DNA from: Candidatus Roizmanbacteria bacterium CG10_big_fil_rev_8_21_14_0_10_45_7 | GTDB lineage: Bacteria; Patescibacteriota; Microgenomatia; UBA1406 | Length of the DNA: 15,372 bases | Reading direction: 5' to 3' | Assembly (NCBI GenBank): GCA_002793745.1 | Contig: PFEE01000025.1 | Location: 1-15,372 of the forward strand | Shown here: one piece after another, positions 14,341 through 15,372 of the stretch | Layout: each line of letters starts with the position of its first letter | How positions within the stretch are numbered: position 1 is the stretch's first letter | The notes under the pieces: generated by a model | What the model saw: only the letters and a program-made list of their open reading frames with translations | The model's database searches: none | Told to the model about the DNA's origin: nothing | Program-made: the position numbers and the translations under genes

Positions 14341-15372
14341 CGTAAAGCCTGGACAGAGCAAAGGCTGCCTTTACTCCTTTAGTTGCCTGATAGTAGTTAA
14401 GTAGTACTGTTTCTGCTTCACGGCACCGATTAATTTTTATAAGGCTGAGAGCATAGAGCGAGACTATGTCATCGTCCTGACTATTCATCCGGTAAGCTCT
14501 TGACAGCACATAAGCGGTACTGGCAATGTTATTACTGGCAAAGTGGGCCTCACCAATATCAAACAAAGCACGTGAGTAGCGCTCTTGTATGACCCGGTAA
14601 AAATAAAAGGGATACTTGTGTCCCGTAATCGTTTGTTCGCTTGCCAATGGTAAGTTCAGTTCCGATACTCTACTGGCAGGAACCGCCTGAATAAGCAATT
14701 TTCCCTCATCCTCCTTGGGTAGAATAGAAACATAGGCTAGGTATTGTCGATACGAAAATCCTTCAGGAGGGCTTTGAATATTGGTAAGTACCGGCCTACC
14801 TTTTTTTAACACATGTTTTATAAAACTAGCAAAAAAGGCACTTTTGGTTGCTGCAGTATACTCAAGCTCTGGGAGTTGTTTTAACGTATTGGCATACGCA
14901 CCATCATCCATGGGGCCGCTGGGCAGCAGCAGCACATCTTTACGATAACCCAGCACATACCGAACATACTGCATGGGAAACAAGTCAAAGTCACCCGTCA
15001 TAATAACAACCGCATCTTTGGGAGCCATAGAAAGGAGCGTACGAGCGTGATCTTCAAATACTGGTGTCTTAAGTAGTGTTGCCAAGGCCGTTGATGAGCG
15101 AAACAGCAAGAGTAGTGGGGTTATGATCAAAATAACCGTAAACAGCCCGCGGATAAGCAGAGTACGGGCTATCAATGAGCGCAGATAGTGGGTATGCTGC
15201 ATATATGACTCAAGAACCAGATAACCAACCGCGAAGATGGATGGGATAAATATATACGAGAACAAATAGTATCGCTCAATAATACCCAGCGCATTATCCA
15301 GCTTGAGATTAGCGTCTATATAAAAAGCTAGGAGCGGGCCGTACAGCATAATATTGCATGCGTAAAATGCGC
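14261..15372 (-). CDS. DUF2723 (protein O-mannosyltransferase-like) membrane protein with TPR tail, 5' end outside window
   Basis: The frame is open to the window edge, so the start and most membrane segments are missing; an internal ATG occurs at 15349. Two or three hydrophobic segments remain at the start, including ERYYLFSYIFIPSIFAVGY, which resembles the last membrane part of DUF2723 proteins. The following extracytoplasmic part has GDFDLFPMQYVRYVLGYRKDV (from about 14995 down), matching the DUF2723 pattern GDxDxFPxxYxxxVxGxRxDV. The C-terminus has at least two TPR-like helical pairs (ALFDIGEAHFASNNIASTAY and ALSLIKINRCREAETVLLNY). DUF2723 proteins are predicted GT-C glycosyltransferases; the substrate is unknown. 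Its last 80 bases overlap the convergent YfhO-like gene. Confidence 0.72.
   Translation of the reverse strand, partial: AFYACNIMLYGPLLAFYIDANLKLDNALGIIERYYLFSYIFIPSIFAVGYLVLESYMQHTHYLRSLIARTLLIRGLFTVILIITPLLLLFRSSTALATLLKTPVFEDHARTLLSMAPKDAVVIMTGDFDLFPMQYVRYVLGYRKDVLLLPSGPMDDGAYANTLKQLPELEYTAATKSAFFASFIKHVLKKGRPVLTNIQSPPEGFSYRQYLAYVSILPKEDEGKLLIQAVPASRVSELNLPLASEQTITGHKYPFYFYRVIQERYSRALFDIGEAHFASNNIASTAYVLSRAYRMNSQDDDIVSLYALSLIKINRCREAETVLLNYYQATKGVKAAFALSRLYATCLKDPKQFSYWNSVYEKTQQTEAP

Noticed and set aside
14342..14374. Inverted repeat GTAAAG...CTTTAC as a terminator after the YfhO-like gene
   Set aside because: The stem is only six AT-rich pairs with a 21-base loop and mismatched extension, lacks an adequate T run, and lies in the DUF2723 coding sequence.

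Overview
The window looks like a piece of chromosome from a small-genome bacterium of the Candidate Phyla Radiation (Patescibacteria). Supporting this are very tight gene packing with many 1-26 base overlaps, few visible Shine-Dalgarno sequences, a type IV pilus locus whose pilins carry an R(D/R)xRRxxDLxxI motif after the N-terminal helix, and no outer-membrane pilus genes (no PilP or PilQ). The exact class cannot be fixed from this sequence. No rRNA, tRNA, CRISPR array, insertion sequence or phage gene was seen.

Layout. (1) Positions 1-1573, minus strand: the N-terminal 524 codons of a class A penicillin-binding protein, cut by the window edge. (2) Positions 1690-5187, plus strand: a housekeeping cluster recG - rpmF - nusB - rnc - rpsP, covering DNA repair, ribosomal proteins L32 and S16, antitermination and RNase III. 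rpmF encodes only 49 residues. (3) Positions 12176 down to 5180, minus strand: one 7-kb type IV pilus operon in the order pilD (prepilin peptidase), eight pilin or pseudopilin genes, pilM, pilN, pilO. Most neighbours overlap by 4-26 bases, which suggests translational coupling. (4) Positions 12175-14340, plus strand: a YfhO-family membrane protein. (5) Positions 14261-15372, minus strand: the C-terminal part of a DUF2723 (protein O-mannosyltransferase-like) membrane protein with a TPR tail, cut by the window edge and overlapping the YfhO-like gene tail to tail by 80 bases.

How the genes fit together. PilD would process and N-methylate the eight prepilins. Five are GspG/PilA-like. The last three (GspH/FimU-like, GspI/PilV-like, GspJ/PilW-like) look like a tip or initiation complex. 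PilM, PilN and PilO would form the inner-membrane alignment platform. The motor ATPases and PilC are not here and must lie elsewhere. The flanking YfhO-like and DUF2723-like proteins are glycosyltransferase-type membrane proteins that could decorate surface proteins or pilins.

The most striking feature is in the promoters. Several genes have a -10 hexamer ending 6-7 bases before the ATG, which predicts leaderless mRNAs (PBP, rpsP, pilM, pilD, YfhO-like). At pilD/YfhO the two divergent start codons share a single CATG, and two -10 boxes flank it in perfect symmetry.
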